Shown here piece after piece: positions 20,961 through 32,119 of a stretch of 64,000 nucleotides of DNA; the first letter of the stretch is position 1; the number at the start of each line of letters is the position of its first letter. Position numbers and translations under genes: made by a program. Where the stretch lies: NCBI GenBank assembly GCA_001630475.1, contig KV419442.1, positions 172,727 to 236,726 of the forward strand, given 5' to 3'. This DNA is from Sistotremastrum niveocremeum HHB9708. Its lineage: Eukaryota > Basidiomycota > Agaricomycetes > Sistotremastrales > Sistotremastraceae. The notes beneath the pieces were generated by a model. It was not told the DNA's origin. It saw nothing but the letters and a program-made list of their open reading frames with translations, and ran no database searches.

Positions 20961-22219
20961 AAGGCGATTAGCAGTCTTGGAAGCACTGATGCTCGCTACT
21001 ATTTTAACTGCGATGGCCGTACTCTGTTAGTCGATTTTTCAGCAGACCAGGCGATAAAAATGATATGATTAATATTGAGCATTGTGCACTTCGATCTGCA
21101 TTTGAGCGAGCATTCGCCCCTTCGGTTCGACCGAGTAATTTTAACGAGTAGAGAACTTAGTAATGCTCATTGCACATTTCTTGAGACAATAGATGAAGTT
21201 CCATTCGCAAGAAGGCAGTTTTACGGAATGCAGTCCTGACATGTCATCAGTCTGAGCCATTTTTCGCTGATACCTGGGACGATGAGAGTGAAGATTAGAA
21301 AGCATATCAGAGAGGCTGATCATTGACGTTCCGATTGCTAGAATGTTCGTCTTTGAGACGCGCCAAGATTGTGGATTATTTGAAGCGGAAGGGAGCGGGA
21401 TCAATTTCTTTCCTTTTCTCTCGGAAGAGGAAGGTTGGGCGACGGAACAGTTGTTGGGGTCGGAGAAGCAAGATCAAGAGTCGCGTCAGCTTATTTCTAA
21501 TTGCCGAATGCGTCGATCTGAACACAGGAACACCAAGTGAATCTCGGAACGCCTCAGTTCGCGTGTTTTGCACCGGGTAGAAAAACCGAATTTTTGGTTA
21601 CAGTTAATGAATCGGAATGATAGACGAAACCGTGGTTCACAAGAGATGCCGTAGCGGCATGAATGGTGTAAACTTAGTTTTGTATTTTACTTTATGGATT
21701 TCGGTCATCGTGGTTGGTTACAAGGCAATTTTTAAACTCCGACCACAGTCCTGCGGAAGCATCGACGCTCAATCAACGCTGAACGCCACAACGGCTACCA
21801 CATTCACGTCTCCAGTGATGAGGAATACGGCTCCACACTGTCAACCTTGAGAAAAGCTTAGCTTCACGAAAAAGATGTGTCTACAAGCCTCGCGATTTCG
21901 GCCTGCGGAGCCTGCGAACGAAGCTCGCTGTGGGAGTTGAGCCGGAATTCCATCTATGGGAAACAAGAATCGTTGATTTGAGTGGCGAACGTGCGTCGGC
22001 GCGCCTCATGGATGAGGGAGTGTATCCCGCCGTGCGCCAAGGTTCTCTCATCGTTGCCTTTGCTTGTGGAAATTTATCTCAGAGGGGGAATTTGACGATG
22101 ACCTTGATGTTTTGGCAGATCTGTGAAGGTCTTGGTGCTTTGGCTTGGCCGGAAATATGATGAACGTGCGTTATTTTTGCTGTGAGGTTGAATGCCGACG
22201 ATGCTGAGGACGCGTAGGT
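20961..22219. other. Gene-poor stretch between the A-F block and the repeat-protein gene
   Basis: Several short frames look weakly protein-like (around 21343-21540 and 21930-22160), but none has a consistent exon chain or known motif. They may be gene debris. Confidence 0.45.
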
Positions 22220-22225
22220 TATAAA
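22220..22225 (+). promoter_or_regulatory. TATA box of the repeat-protein gene
   Basis: TATAAA lies 94 bp upstream of the ATG at 22314, in the expected position for a strongly transcribed fungal gene. It is judged by sequence and position only. Confidence 0.5.
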
Positions 22226-22313
22226 CAGGTGTCTTGACTTTCGATTTCTTCACTACGTTTTTACGTGTTTTCTCCGACTTCATCCACTTCCACAGCTATT
22301 TTGGTATCGAAAA

Positions 22314-24125
22314 ATGAAGTTTGATAATCAGTTCACTCTGTTCGTCATCTCTGCTGTCCTGAGTTGCGCTTCCGCGTCGCCGGTGGGTTTATTCGTATCT
22401 TCACGAAGAACTATGTTCCTCAAACAGATATCGATACTACAGGTTCCTACCGCAGAGATCGTCGCTGCGGTGAGCTTCATCTTCAATTTACGCGTCTGAA
22501 TTGAAATTTATCTTGTTTCTTTAGGCGGATTTGCCTCATGGCAGAGTTGTTCGTGACATCGTCGAAGTCGGGCTGGCTCGCCGAGATGTGAGCTTTCCTT
22601 AATTTTAGTTTTGTTTTCTTAATTTCATACTTCGACCATAGGCTCGTCATGGCGGTGACGATCACGGAGGTGATAAAGACCACGACCGTCGCTCTGCGAG
22701 ACATGGTCACGGCGGTGATGATGATGGGGATCATGATAGAGACCACGACCGACGTTCAGCTAGACATGGTGGCGATGATGACGGAGGTCATGACAAAGAT
22801 CATGATAGGTGTGTTCATTCGTCCCCTTGGAATGATCAAACATTTATATTTATATAACAGACGCTCTGCTCGCCATGGTGGCGACGACCGCGGAGGAGAC
22901 AGAGATGGTGATAGGGATGGCGATAGAGCCGCAGAAAGACACGGTGGAGATGACCGTGGAGGAGACAAAGACCACGATCGTCGTTCCGCTAGACACGGTG
23001 GAGACGATGCTGGTGGCCATGATAGGGACCACGACCGAAGATCTGCTCGCCATGGAGGAGACGATGATGGAGGTCATGACAGGGACCACGACAGGTGTGT
23101 AGACATTATTATGTTAACGATATCATACTCACATCGATATGTCAGACGTTCTGCCAGACATGGCGGCGATGACGATGGTGGTCATGATAGGGATCATGAC
23201 AGACGTGTAGCGAAGCACGGGGGTGACGACCACGGCGATAGGGACCACGATAGACGCTCCGCCCGACATGGAGGAGACGACGATGGCGGCCACGATAGGG
23301 ACCATGACAGGCAAGTCGAATTGTAATATAGATGACGTCATCAGGCTGATACTCGCCATATTTCAGACGTTCCGCTCGTCACGGAGGCGACGATGACGGT
23401 GGTCATGATAGGGATCATGATAGACGATCTGCTCGCCATGGTGGCGATGACGATGGTGGTCATGACAGGGACCACGATAGGTACAGAATATTTTCTATAA
23501 TTCATTTGACTGTGTTGACGATATGGTAGGCGTTCTGCGAGACATGGTGGTGACGATGATGGCGGTCACGACAAAGACCATGATAGGCGATCTGCCCGTC
23601 ACGGCGGAGACGATAACGGAGGAGATCGGGACCACGACAGGTACTTCAAAGTCAAACCTGCCTGGGAGATTATTTTATTGACGAAATAATAACTGTAGGC
23701 GCTCTGCCCGCCATGGTGGAGATGATGATGGAGGCCACGATAAAGATCATGACAGGCGTGCTGCTCGCCATGGTGGGGATGATGATGGAGGCCGACATGG
23801 AGGAGACGATCGCGACCACGATAGACGTTCAGCCCGCCATGGCGGAGACGATCGTGGCGGAGATAGGGACGGTGACAGAGATGAGGAGAGACATGGTGGA
23901 GATGATCGTGGTGGAGATAAAGATCATGACCGTCGTTCTGCGAGACATGGGGGAGATGATGATGGAGGTCATGATAGGGACCATGATAGACGTTCGGCTC
24001 GTCATGGAGGAGATGACGATGGAGGTCATGATAAGGACCATGACAGGCGCTTTGCGAGACATGGGGGTGATGATAATGGGGGAGACAGAGACCATGATCG
24101 TCGTTCCATCGCTGACCTCGACTAA
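22314..24125 (+). CDS. Secreted Asp/His-rich repeat protein, candidate kexin-processed peptide precursor
   Basis: Nine exons give about 458 residues: 22314-22382, 22443-22469, 22525-22587, 22642-22808, 22861-23094, 23146-23310, 23367-23480, 23530-23640 and 23699-24125. The N-terminus is a signal peptide (MKFDNQFTLFVISAVLSCAS). A short spacer follows with a dibasic site, ARR, at its end. The rest is about 21 copies of a 19-residue unit, RRSARHGGDDDGGHDRDHD. Each unit carries one Arg-Arg, a site for kexin (Kex2). Cleavage would release many near-identical 17-residue peptides. The units have no Cys and are rich in His and Asp, so metal binding is an alternative role. Introns 4-8 all fall in phase 2 inside the first Arg codon of an Arg-Arg pair, and exons 5-8 are multiples of three. 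This shows growth by exon and repeat duplication. One intron (23311-23366) is GC-AG. I know no named homologue. Confidence 0.82.
22642..24113 (+). repeat. Tandem array of 57-bp coding units
   Basis: About 21 units of roughly 57 bp encode the 19-residue repeat. Some units are altered: one with inserted Gly-Asp-Arg-Asp repeats (exon 5), a shortened one with AKHGGDDHGDRDHD (exon 6), and a partial internal duplication in exon 9. The units are broken into exons by five short introns of unrelated sequence. Confidence 0.85.
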
Positions 24126-24581
24126 AACCAAAACGAGACCGGTGAGTGCGTTCGGTTTATGTCTCCGAATCTGAGCTAATATCATCAGTTCAGATCCTGA
24201 GTATCTTTGATCGTATGGATAGCACTGTAGCTCTGTTGTAGCATTCTCGAACGTGTTTGTGGATAGTCGTATCGTGAATGATGAAAATATTCAAGTCGTT
24301 GCGAATTCCGGAATCCGATCTTGTTTGTTCCTGTTGGATCCACCTCGTGCTAATCGGATAAACGGAAAATAAACGGGGGTGTCTGGTGTCTCAAGACTGC
24401 TAGCGCTGTGGAGACCGCTATAAACTACCAAGACGCTTTACTTCTGAGTCGATCATTGCATCGTCTCACTGCAAATAAATATCACGCATTCCTCTTGCTT
24501 TGTTGAATTTATTACTGATCTAGATGTCAATAAGGAGTCTCGAAATTTTCGCAGATAGGAGAATCGGATGATCCGGCCACT
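24126..24581. other. Intergenic stretch before EXO2
   Basis: This holds the 3' flank of the repeat-protein gene and the promoter of EXO2. No gene was seen. Confidence 0.5.
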
Positions 24582-24588
24582 TATATAG
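24582..24588 (+). promoter_or_regulatory. TATA box of EXO2
   Basis: TATATAG lies about 36 bp before the start codon at 24624. A similar TATATGA lies at 27076-27082 before EXO3, supporting the chosen starts of both genes. Confidence 0.5.
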
Positions 24589-24623
24589 ACAGGCCGAGAA
24601 TTTCCCCATCCGACTATCTCACA

Positions 24624-25682
24624 ATGGCCTTGTCTTTCTACCACGACGATGCCTTCCTCCTCTGCGATAACCAACAGACCCTTCAGGGCGTCGTCGCAAC
24701 CTTGCGACGTGCTTCAGCTATCATTCTCGATTGTGAGGCTCAGGATATAGGCTATGTCGGTGGACAGTTGTCCGTTATCAGTCTCGGCGTTGCAGGATCA
24801 CTCCTGTCGTCCAAGCGTCGAGGTCGTCAGTACCACCCCGTTTTTCTCGTAGATGTCCTAGCGTTCTCTAGGCGTCAGCTTCGTTCCTTGTATGACATCC
24901 TCGAAGATGAGAACGTGACCAAAGTCGTCTTTGGTGGACGTCACGATTTCACCGAGTTGTATCATGGACAGGGGGTGTATATGAAGGGGGTTATAGACCT
25001 CCAGATTGCCGATGTCGTCTCTCGGGATATCCTCGAGGAAGATTTTGAAGATCAGATGGAGAGGCTTGGTGACCGCTACTTTGATGACGATGTCGATATT
25101 GATCGTTATGACAATATTCACCGTCTGAACAGTCTTGTTTCCTGTGTTGAAGAGCACGACGTTGATACGAGCCGCATTCCACATGAGTTGAAACCCTGTA
25201 CGTTGCCCTTATTTTTTTCATTCAGATCGTTCAACTGAATGACGTGGTCATTAGATCATTCCGGGAGATGGCTCCAGCGCCCTCTTTCCTTCGATCAGCT
25301 CATCTATGCCTCTGGCGACGTCCTCCTGATCGATTTGCTATACCGCTACTTCAGGAGCATGCATCTTCTCGAAGACGATATTTACGAGCAGAGCGCGAAA
25401 TATATATCCCTCAATATCGACGCGAGGGTCAATAAGAATGATGAATATTGGTGCCATGCACTCTTGCCGCTCGATATTATCTATGAAGCGGATGGAATTC
25501 CGATGACGTGCGACGGTTGTGGAAGGGAGATGATGTCTGGGAATTTTGCGAGGAGAGGTGGTAGAGGCAGAGGACGTCGTGAGGACAAGTGCGCGGTCTG
25601 TGTGATTATTGATTTTACTGGTAATTTCCATTTTCTTCGAGCGCTTCATCTTCTTACCATTTATCAAGGATACGAAGATTGA
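24624..25682 (+). CDS. 3'-5' exonuclease, DEDD superfamily (paralogue EXO2)
   Basis: Two exons (24624-25197 and 25255-25682), joined in phase 1 at the same place as in EXO1 and EXO3, give about 333 residues. Exo I is LDCEAQD, Exo II lies in VFGGRHDFTELYHG, and Exo III has become YASGDVLLIDLLY. It keeps the Tyr and Asp of DEDDy but with Ser-Gly between. The C-terminal Cys pairs are CDGC and CAVC, and the linker is Arg/Gly-rich (RRGGRGRGRR). The last residues (FLRALHLLTIYQGYED) differ from the paralogues. A small unrecognised 3' intron is possible. It is tandem with EXO3. Confidence 0.83.
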
Positions 25683-27075
25683 TCGTTCTTATTGATAAGA
25701 TGTTTGGAGGCGTTTTGAAGTTGACTGTGACACGTCTTCGACCGTACCGAATACATCGAGCTGGGTCGGCAGAGAACAAAACGAATCTTTGATGTCCTTA
25801 GTATTATTCATTATCAAAAGTTGGTGAAAAGGGGGAGACATAACGAGTGCTTTCATCGATGCGTACTACCTCTGTAGTGTCTGACAGCCATTGTCGTAGA
25901 CTCGTAGTTTCTGATGCGATGGACATGCCGAAGAAACGGCTTGAGACGGCATGATCGGAGTATCAAATCTGCCGAGATGCCAGACGATGTGAGCTTCCGA
26001 AATGCGACCTGAACGACTCACCGCTTCCACGCAGGAGAGAGATATCTTTTCTCAAGTCTTGCTTTGTTTTGCGTACCATTTTTCTGAGCTACACATCCCC
26101 TCGCCTCGTGATCTAAGCCTGTTCGAATGAGATATGGCTCCGCCTAGCCTCCCCACGGTGTTCCAGCTAATGACATGCCTCTTTCATTCGTGAGCGCTTA
26201 GCAAGCTCATCCAGGAGCAAAGCACTGAATGTAGTGAAGGTTTTGGTCGATTCTTTCGCTAGAATGAGGTGTCAGTGAAGGAATCCGGTAGTAGGACAGG
26301 AAGATCTATTGGACGATTCGGTACTCGTGTCGGTGCGCTACCAGATCTCAATTGGACGCGATCATCATTAACTCACTTGAAATATTAGAGATTGGCAGCG
26401 TCTTGATGGTTCGCAATCGCTCTGATCGACGCGATGTCCCGTTGATGGATTGAACTTCTCGACGAATTTGTGAGGTCGGTCATTGATGTATTATATGTTG
26501 AACGAGCTGACTCTTCCTCAAGCTCTTCCTAGTATTCTTGGATAAACCTGACACATCCCTATGTTTGTCTGGCATAGTCCCTTTCAAAATATTCCTGTAG
26601 GGCTTCAATCTTCTATCGTAAGATGACGACATGAACTCCAAATAGTAACTCTCAGAGTCTCAGGGAAAGCCTTCAGCGCGCCGTTAGAGATGGGTATGGC
26701 CGAATGATCCATCGACGGTCCGTGTTTAGCAGGGCTAAAGCTTTTAAACGAAGTCCACTCCGAAATCACAATACGATGCGTGATTTAGGAACGTGTATAC
26801 ATCCCTCGGCTGATCCGAAAATGCAATCTTAGCATTTTCGGTGTAGCCCATGACCTTCATGTGATCCAGATCCGCAAGGAACCCTGGAATAATGAAGGGG
26901 GTGGCGTGAATCCTGAGACAGTTACACAATTACGACCTTCGACCCCTCTCTCTGATTGAACGCCGCCCTTACATTCCCACACCACAAGCAACGCTGCCGG
27001 TTTCCTCGTGTTTGCTTATCAATTCAGGATCCGTGCGTTCAGGTTGTAGCAGATAGGAGTACTGGACCAGACCGC
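25683..27075. other. Gene-poor stretch between EXO2 and EXO3
   Basis: Only short frames on either strand, with no recognised motif. A minus frame at 26744-26929 is short and unsupported. The stretch includes the 5' flank of EXO3. Confidence 0.45.
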
Positions 27076-27123
27076 TATATGAAAGCCCCAAATTCTCGCC
27101 CATTCGAATCTTGCTACCACCCC

Positions 27124-28285
27124 ATGTCTTCTGATCACGACACCTATCTTCTCTGCGATACTACGAAAAAACTCAAACGCGTCGTCAAAGCGTTGAATCG
27201 TGCAGCAGCGATCATCCTAGATTGTGAAGCTCACAATATAGGCTATGTCGGTGGCCAGCTATCAATCATCAGCCTCGGGATTGCGGACTCACTTCCTTCA
27301 TCTGATCCTCGACTCCATCCATATCAACCAGTCTTCATAGTCGACGTTCTAGCGTTTTCGAAGGCCCAACTCCGTCCTTTTTACGATATACTCGAAGATG
27401 GAAGCATTGTTAAAGTTGTCTTTGGAGGACGTCATGATTTCAGTGAATTGTATCATGGACAGGGGGTTGATTTGCGGGGTGTTGTTGATTTGCAGATTGC
27501 GGATGTCGTTTCAAGAGAAGTGCGCGGTGAGGGATTTGAAGAACAGATGAGGAGGTTGGGTCAGTATGGGGATGACAGGGCGATTTGGGACTCTACGCTT
27601 CAAGCTCGATATGTTGGAGTTCATAGGCTTTGTGGGCTTGTTGCGTGTGTTGAAGAGCACGATATCGATACCAGCTGCATTCCGCATAAGTTGAAGCCTC
27701 GTAAGTGCCTTATCTTTCTGATATGATGATATACTGACGCTCAGTCGCTCACTGGCGCTGTTAGATCATTCGACGAAATGGCTGAAACGACCCCTTTCAG
27801 TCGATCAATTGATCTATGCCGCGGGCGATATCTTGCTCATCGACCTCCTCTACGACCATTTCACTATCGAGGGCTATATAGGCTCTGAGCTCGAAGAGCA
27901 GAGCGAAGACTATATATCGCTCCATCTGGCGGAAAGAGTGCCGAAGAATGATCCGTACTGGAGTCATGCGCTCTTGCCGCTCGAGATAATCAATCAAGCA
28001 GACGGCGTCCCGATGACGTGTCAGGGATGCCAAAGAGTCATGCCATCCGGATGCTTTGCGCTTGTCAAGAAAAGTCGGAAACGACGAGTCCGCGAAGACA
28101 AGTGCTTCGTCTGTTCGACCATCGATGCTGCTTGTCCTCCATCCAATTCTTCTTCTCAGAGTCACGGCTTGCGGGTTGTTCATCAGCCTGCGCCAGATAT
28201 TTGGAGACAGTTCGAGTTCGATCTGAGACGTGAGCTTGAACGCATGTTGATATCAAGGAGCTACCCGTATCAGTATTACCACTAA
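27124..28285 (+). CDS. 3'-5' exonuclease, DEDD superfamily (paralogue EXO3)
   Basis: Two exons join at a GTAAGT intron that begins about 27702 and ends in TTAG before 27767. Exo I is LDCEAHN, where the usual second Asp is Asn, as a neighbouring rather than a catalytic residue. Exo II lies in VFGGRHDFSELYHG, and Exo III is YAAGDILLIDLLY. The Cys pairs are CQGC and CFVC. The C-terminus is about 40 residues longer than in EXO1. The start MSSDHDTYLLCD at 27124 is preferred over an upstream in-frame start because it aligns with the paralogues and lies just below a TATA-like element. It is closest to EXO2. Confidence 0.84.
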
Positions 28286-28521
28286 ACGAATCCTCCACGT
28301 TCTTAGTAGTATACAATATTCTTAGTAGTGTACCGGATGTAAGGATTTCAAATATTTGATCAAAAGAGTATTCGTCGATGGAACTTATCAGACATTTCAA
28401 GCAAAGACATTCATACAAGCTCAATCATGTACGTTATCGAAAAGTACCAAGGTAACGAGCCGTTCTCGTCCGCGAATATAATTATACAGCTTGAGGACCT
28501 ACTGACGAACAAGCCTACGCT

Positions 28522-30477
28522 TCATCTAGCGATTATGTTGTTCATCTGTGTAATCTGACTCGGGAAGAAGCGTTCTCCATTCTCCCATTTCCCATTTCCC
28601 TCAAAGCTTCCATCATCATCGGACGCCTCATCCCTGCGAGGTTTCCTATTCGAAGTCCCGAATGAAACTTTACTCCTTCTCGGCTGATCACTAGTAATAG
28701 GAGGATATTGATGAACCTGAGAAGGTAGCAGTCCGGCGGACGATTCGTGATCGTGGCGTCCTCGGTTCCTTGAGTCGACTTTCGGCTTCGACCCTGCGCT
28801 CCGAGACGTAGCGTCGGGCGGGTTCCATATAGACCAGAACATCCAACCCAGGAGCAGCATGAACAGTGTTAGAACTCCCGTAGTGGATACTACGATTATC
28901 CACGTGATATTTCCTGGTTGTCCTCGGACGGAGAAGACGATGACGGCGCCGATGAATGTGACGAATGACCAAGAGAGGAAAGTTAATGGGAGGGAGAGGA
29001 CAACGGAGAGAAGTTGTGCCGATCCCGCGTTTTGGAAATATTGAAGCTTGGGAATCAGTTAGATTGTCTTAGGAATAGATTGGGAGAAGGTCGACGTACT
29101 CCGGTGGAAGCGTTGCTTGTCATGCGGGGTTGATGTTCGCGCGTCAGGTATTGACCTGTTAGGACGCTAGCTATTGCAAGTAGAACGGAGACAAGCGTCA
29201 GGATTCGGGAGATGTTGTCGATGTTTTGGGTTGCGATGAATGCGACGGTTGCTCTGCCACGTGGCGCCGATAAGGACTTCACCGAAGAAAAGAGACTGGA
29301 AAGAGACATACGCGATTAAGACGGTTGCCAACAGATTAGAATCTGTCCAGTCTTTCAACAGGCCTTGCAGGAAGAGCCTCCATCGAGTTTGATTCACGCC
29401 GGAATCGAACCGACGTCGATCTACGTCCATGATTCGACGGAGATATGAGGTTGGCGTGCCGAAGAGTAAAATGGAAGAAAAGAGGAAAAAGATGGCATAG
29501 CTGACGCCTCGGAATGAGGGATCGGAGAGTTGTGTCAGTTCATTTTGCCGCTCCTTTTCACGAAAGGCGCGGGCGCTTGGACGTCCGTAGTGTGTTTCGA
29601 TACGATCTCGAGCTACAAATCGTCAGCAAGGCGCCGGAGTAGAGTTATTCGATATCATACCTATTTGTCTGGAGGCGGCGGATACGAGCCATGTGCGGAC
29701 TGCTCGCGCATACGCTTTTGTGCGTTCTGAATGACAGTCAATAACGGAGTAGATGCTGACGTATGACTTGAGGCGCTTACCATCCGGTCGTAGCTCAGGA
29801 TCAGGGAGGGAGCGTAAGGTGTTCAGAAGTTCTTGACTTTGTTCCTTGGTGAATGAAGAAGAAGTGGTATTGAAGAGCATTTGGTCCGTGCAACTCCACG
29901 TCAAGACGTCTTCGACATGCATGGAAGCGCCGACGGGCGCTTCTCGATGACACGGGTGAGCTTGAAGAAATTCCCAGTATCGAGCTTCAGCATGCAGGCC
30001 TGGAATGAGGAGATAAGCAGCTGAAGAAGAAAAAGCAGTAATAACGCACTTGGTTCTAATTCCTTTTCTCCAAATTTCGACGGAAGCTGGTCTAACTCGC
30101 TTGCTCTGAAATTGGCATGATCCACCCATCGAAGTCCATGCTCCCCGATCCATATCTCCCAATCCGAGGTTACATCTGGGTGATTTCGGATCCATGATAT
30201 CTGGTTCTGATAGAAAGGTCTATCATAGTATTGCTGCATCGTCCAATATTTCTTCGGGTCGGTAACATCGACGTCTGTGATGACGCGGTCTGTTATGTGA
30301 TAATAGTAGGACCATCCACCTGGATGTACCAGGGTATACCAGTCTGGATCTGGAAGCTCTCTTGAAGATCGTAGGTCAGATATTGTCAAGGAGTTGTTGT
30401 AATTGAACGCACCCACGAATATGCCCTGATCTCAGCTGCTTCGTGAACGTCAGGATGTTGGGTGCAGGCGTGGTCAT
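28522..30477 (-). CDS. WW-domain-like membrane protein (Agaricomycete family)
   Basis: The start MTTPAPNILTFTKQLRSG is joined by a 52-nt intron (30412-30361) to ELPDPDWYTLVHPGG. The N-terminal domain is WW-like: WYTLVHPGGWSYYYH, then DVDVTDPKKYW, then WEIWIGEHGLRWVDH. A middle cytosolic part follows (FTKEQSQELLNTLRSLPDP). The C-terminal half has about four membrane segments, including YAIFFLFSSILLFGTP, NLLATVLIAYVSF, ILTLVSVLLAIASVL and a last one ending LFMLLLGWMFWSIW. The tail is Ser/Arg-rich. I know this layout from many mushroom-forming fungi, where the function is unknown. There are about eight exons; those I checked keep the frame. Confidence 0.78.
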
Positions 30478-32119
30478 GGTGTTGAGAGGGATTGTACGAT
30501 GTCACGACGTCCTGTCCGAATTTCTGCAGACGTACAGAGCAATGAGGGAGGACAGCCGCAATTACCGCATCCGCCGCCAGCAGCGCACATGAGCATTGTG
30601 CCTGGTTTTCCGTTCCTATTCAGGGGTCCGGTAAATCCTGTGTATAGAGAGTACTCGAATGGAGAAGGAGAACCGGTCTCTCGGAATTTCTGGGTACAAC
30701 TTGGTTGTTCATGAAGTGTTGAATATTTGAAGCATTTCCTGGCGTCTTTCGAGTGTTGCGGCTGTGCCACGGTGTTGCTGGGCCCTGGAAGCTGGGAGAC
30801 CAAACAAGCCCAAACAACATCCCGTCCTCACGTCCAGCTACATTCAGTGATTGGTACCGATGCTCACCAATCGATTCAATATGGCTCTCGGCAAAACTGT
30901 TAGGGGCATGAATCCCTACCAATAACTACTATACACAAGCGCTCCACGAACAACAAAACAAGATTTTCATCCGTCTGATCAGCCAGAATGTATTCGGAGA
31001 ATGTAGATGCCAGCGACAAGGCGACGCAAAAGCGACAGAGGATGTATATGACAAGAGCAAAGCTCCTGAGCTTGAGTCCCTACTGTATCGTTACTGTATC
31101 GTTATTGAGAAGTGAGAAGAGGGGACGCATTGATAGAATGACGTACGATAGTATTTCGTTCACTGAGAGTCGACGGAGCAACAACGTCCACAACCTCCAG
31201 TACCTGAGATTTAGGAGAGCTAGATTGATATCAAGGAGTGCATCCACTAAGTTCTGGTGTGCCTTTGTTGAGTCAACAGGCACGTTCGTCGATCAGGGCG
31301 AGCAATGAGAACGCGACGCGATCACTCATATTCGAAAAGCGACGCAGGAGGAATCTGGCAAGATAGCGTCGTGGTAGCGATATGAAGAAACGGAGGGTGC
31401 AACTTGAAGAGGCATCAATTCGTCGAGCGAATCTTAGTTACACGTAGTCCCATGCAGTATCCGGTCATAGTCGAAGCAGACCGCCGGGTTTTGATTTTAG
31501 AAGGAGGTTTCGCATTCTTAGCACCCAGTATCTCCGACATGTTGAGTCCTATAGTCCTTATATCTTGCATCGCTTGTCATTTAACTTAGCAAGGTTTATT
31601 AAGAACGCTTCGCGCGTATCTGGTAGGTCATTCTTCACGAAAGGATGGCGTCGTCAGGATAAGTGTAATGTATACACATCAAATGCAGGGCTGTTAATCT
31701 CAGGCGCCACGGTCTGCCTCGGCGGCAAGTTCATCAACAGTTGCTGGGAAACGTAGAGCTCTGCCTGAGTCGAAAGCGGAGCGACAAGATTAGGTTCGGC
31801 GTGTATCTCTGAGTGCGGAACCATGCAGAATCCATGAGAAAGCAGTGACACGTCGGATGCTTGACGGTGTCTTTTATGAAGAGTCGAACGTGGCCCGTGC
31901 ACTGGTAAGGGCGGTGGGCGAATCCGGCAAATGCCGGACGCGCTTACTTTTCCGCAACTGGCAACCGTTCGATATCCGTTCCGGTCCTCAGGCAGTGCAG
32001 CAACTTCTTCGAAAAGGAGTCTCGCTGATAGAACGACGTCGAGAGGCGTTAAAGGACCCGCCGAGAGACATCAAAGCCAATGAACTTCTTCCTTTGCTCT
32101 GTCACCTCAAGGTGCAGCG
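30478..32119. other. Gene-poor stretch before the first Zn2Cys6 regulator
   Basis: There are short frames only. A plus frame at 31845-32123 (with RRGVSLIERR-like basic text) touches the start of the next gene but shows no domain and no splice partner. A short direct repeat, CTGTATCGTTA twice, lies at 31082-31104. Confidence 0.4.

Noticed and set aside
21343-22160. Weakly protein-like plus frames before the repeat gene
   Set aside because: No continuous exon model; possibly debris of a lost gene.
22756-24185. Long frames in other phases and on the minus strand within the repeat gene
   Set aside because: The 57-bp repeat opens several frames at once. Only the frame with signal peptide, consistent splice phases and Arg-Arg units makes a coherent protein.
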